Assembly (NCBI RefSeq): GCF_900105805.1
Contig: NZ_LT629788.1
Span: 3,472,001 to 3,536,000 of the forward strand
From: Pseudomonas moraviensis
Lineage (GTDB): Bacteria; Pseudomonadota; Gammaproteobacteria; Pseudomonadales; Pseudomonadaceae
Direction: 5' to 3'
Length of the DNA: 64,000 nt
Shown: positions 63,428 through 64,000 of the stretch, in pieces
How positions within the stretch are numbered: position 1 is the stretch's first letter
How the letters are laid out: every line of letters begins with the position of its first letter
Program-made: the position numbers and the translations under genes
The notes under the pieces: model-generated
Databases searched by the model: none
Told to the model about the DNA's origin: nothing
Seen by the model: only the letters and a program-made list of their open reading frames with translations

Positions 63428-63451
63428 GTTTTTCAAGCAGGTCGTGTGCTA

Positions 63452-64000
63452 TCAGAACACGACCGTCTTGTTGCCGTGCACCAGCACACGGTCTTCGAGG
63501 TGATAACGCAGGCCGCGGGCCAGCACCATCTTCTCGACGTCACGGCCGAAACGCACCATGTCTTCGATGCTGTCGCTGTGGCTGACACGCACCACGTCCT
63601 GCTCGATGATCGGGCCGGCGTCCAGCTCTTCGGTCACGTAGTGGCAGGTCGCGCCGATCAGCTTGACGCCGCGCAGGGACGCCTGGTGGTACGGCTTGGC
63701 GCCGACAAACGAAGGCAGGAAGCTGTGGTGAATGTTGATGACCTTGTGCGCATATTCGCGGCACATGTCCGGCGGCAGGATCTGCATGTAGCGCGCCAGC
63801 ACCACCACTTCGGCGTCGTGCTGTTTGACCAGGCGCGACACTTCGTCGAACGCTGGCTGCTTGTCCTGCGGATTGACCGGTACGTGGTAGTAAGGAATGC
63901 CGTGCCACTCGACCATGCTGCGCAGGTCGTCGTGGTTGGAAATCACGCAGGAAATTTCGCAGTCCAGCTCATCGCTGTGCCAACGGTGCAGCAGGTCGGC
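63452..64000 (-). CDS. purU: Formyltetrahydrofolate deformylase (5'-truncated by window edge)
   Basis: The frame is open to base 64000, so the N-terminal ACT domain lies outside the window. The visible ~180 residues are the formyltransferase-fold hydrolase: CVISNHDDLRSMVEWHGIPY, the catalytic VINIHHSFLPSFVGAKPYHQA and ATCHYVTEELDAGPIIEQD. PurU hydrolyses formyl-THF to formate and THF and so balances one-carbon pools when glycine cleavage is active. P. aeruginosa purU1 has the same pctA-side neighbourhood. Confidence 0.96.
   Translation of the reverse strand, partial: ADLLHRWHSDELDCEISCVISNHDDLRSMVEWHGIPYYHVPVNPQDKQPAFDEVSRLVKQHDAEVVVLARYMQILPPDMCREYAHKVINIHHSFLPSFVGAKPYHQASLRGVKLIGATCHYVTEELDAGPIIEQDVVRVSHSDSIEDMVRFGRDVEKMVLARGLRYHLEDRVLVHGNKTVVF

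Overview
The window is chromosomal DNA of a Pseudomonas species, most likely of the P. fluorescens group. Support comes from the high-GC, GC3-rich coding style, many REP/REPIN hairpins of the 'GAGCCTGCTCGCGA' type known from fluorescent pseudomonads, the Pseudomonas block ybgC-tolQRAB-pal-cpoB-queE-queC-tRNA-Lys, and the modules arcDABC, gcsR-gcs and argJ-gst-mutT-secA. No prophage, insertion sequence, CRISPR array or rRNA operon was seen. Genus is firm; species is not resolved. All identifications are by reading the translations, without database searches.

Layout. 1-4071: end of a haem signalling locus (FecR-type anti-sigma C-terminus, TonB receptor with signalling domain, haem oxygenase). 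4236-8492: DUF454 membrane protein, a chemoreceptor, a CaiB-type CoA transferase. 8689-15859: two divergent ArcD antiporters, the second heading arcD-arcA-arcB-arcC plus a DUF5064 gene. 16122-24165: GcsR-type sigma54 activator and the glycine operon gcvH-gcvP-sdaA-gcvT. 24569-26561: cold-shock protein, RDD membrane protein, nadA. 26832-33877: tRNA-Lys, then queC, queE, cpoB, pal, tolB, tolA, tolR, tolQ, ybgC on the minus strand. 34004-39113: ruvB, ruvA, ruvC, yebC, aspS. 39211-46003: FmdB-like, RHH protein, Dps, a membrane-anchored cold-shock-domain protein, slyX, HIT protein, OprD-family porin, MscS channel, YajQ. 46144-49731: PanE-like reductase, orphan histidine kinase, PduO-type adenosyltransferase. 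49843-57998: mutT, gst, argJ, secA, DUF721/DciA, HerA-like ATPase. 58185-64000: PctA-like chemoreceptor, a tightly coupled glycosyltransferase / deacetylase / flippase-like trio, a 58-aa gene, and the C-terminal part of purU.

How the genes fit together. The haem receptor and haem oxygenase carry the same promoter at identical geometry (TTTACT-N18-CGTCT), so one ECF sigma factor, presumably encoded just before the window, should control uptake and haem opening together. The arc genes ferment arginine through an arginine/ornithine exchanger, deiminase, carbamoyltransferase and carbamate kinase. GcsR with three operator copies, an IHF site and a sigma54 promoter should switch on glycine cleavage and serine deamination when glycine is present. 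tol-pal, secA, the porin and MscS are envelope functions; ruv, aspS, DciA and tRNA-Lys are core information processing.

The most interesting items are the duplicated ECF promoter, whose second copy borrows its -35 element from the terminator of the preceding gene; the complete sigma54/IHF/GcsR control region; loss of glyA2 from the glycine operon, with a REPIN in its place; a terminator-like hairpin in the leader of yajQ; the membrane-tethered cold-shock protein; and the translationally coupled GT4-DUF2334-LPG_synthase_TM trio, which may be an undescribed envelope glycolipid pathway.
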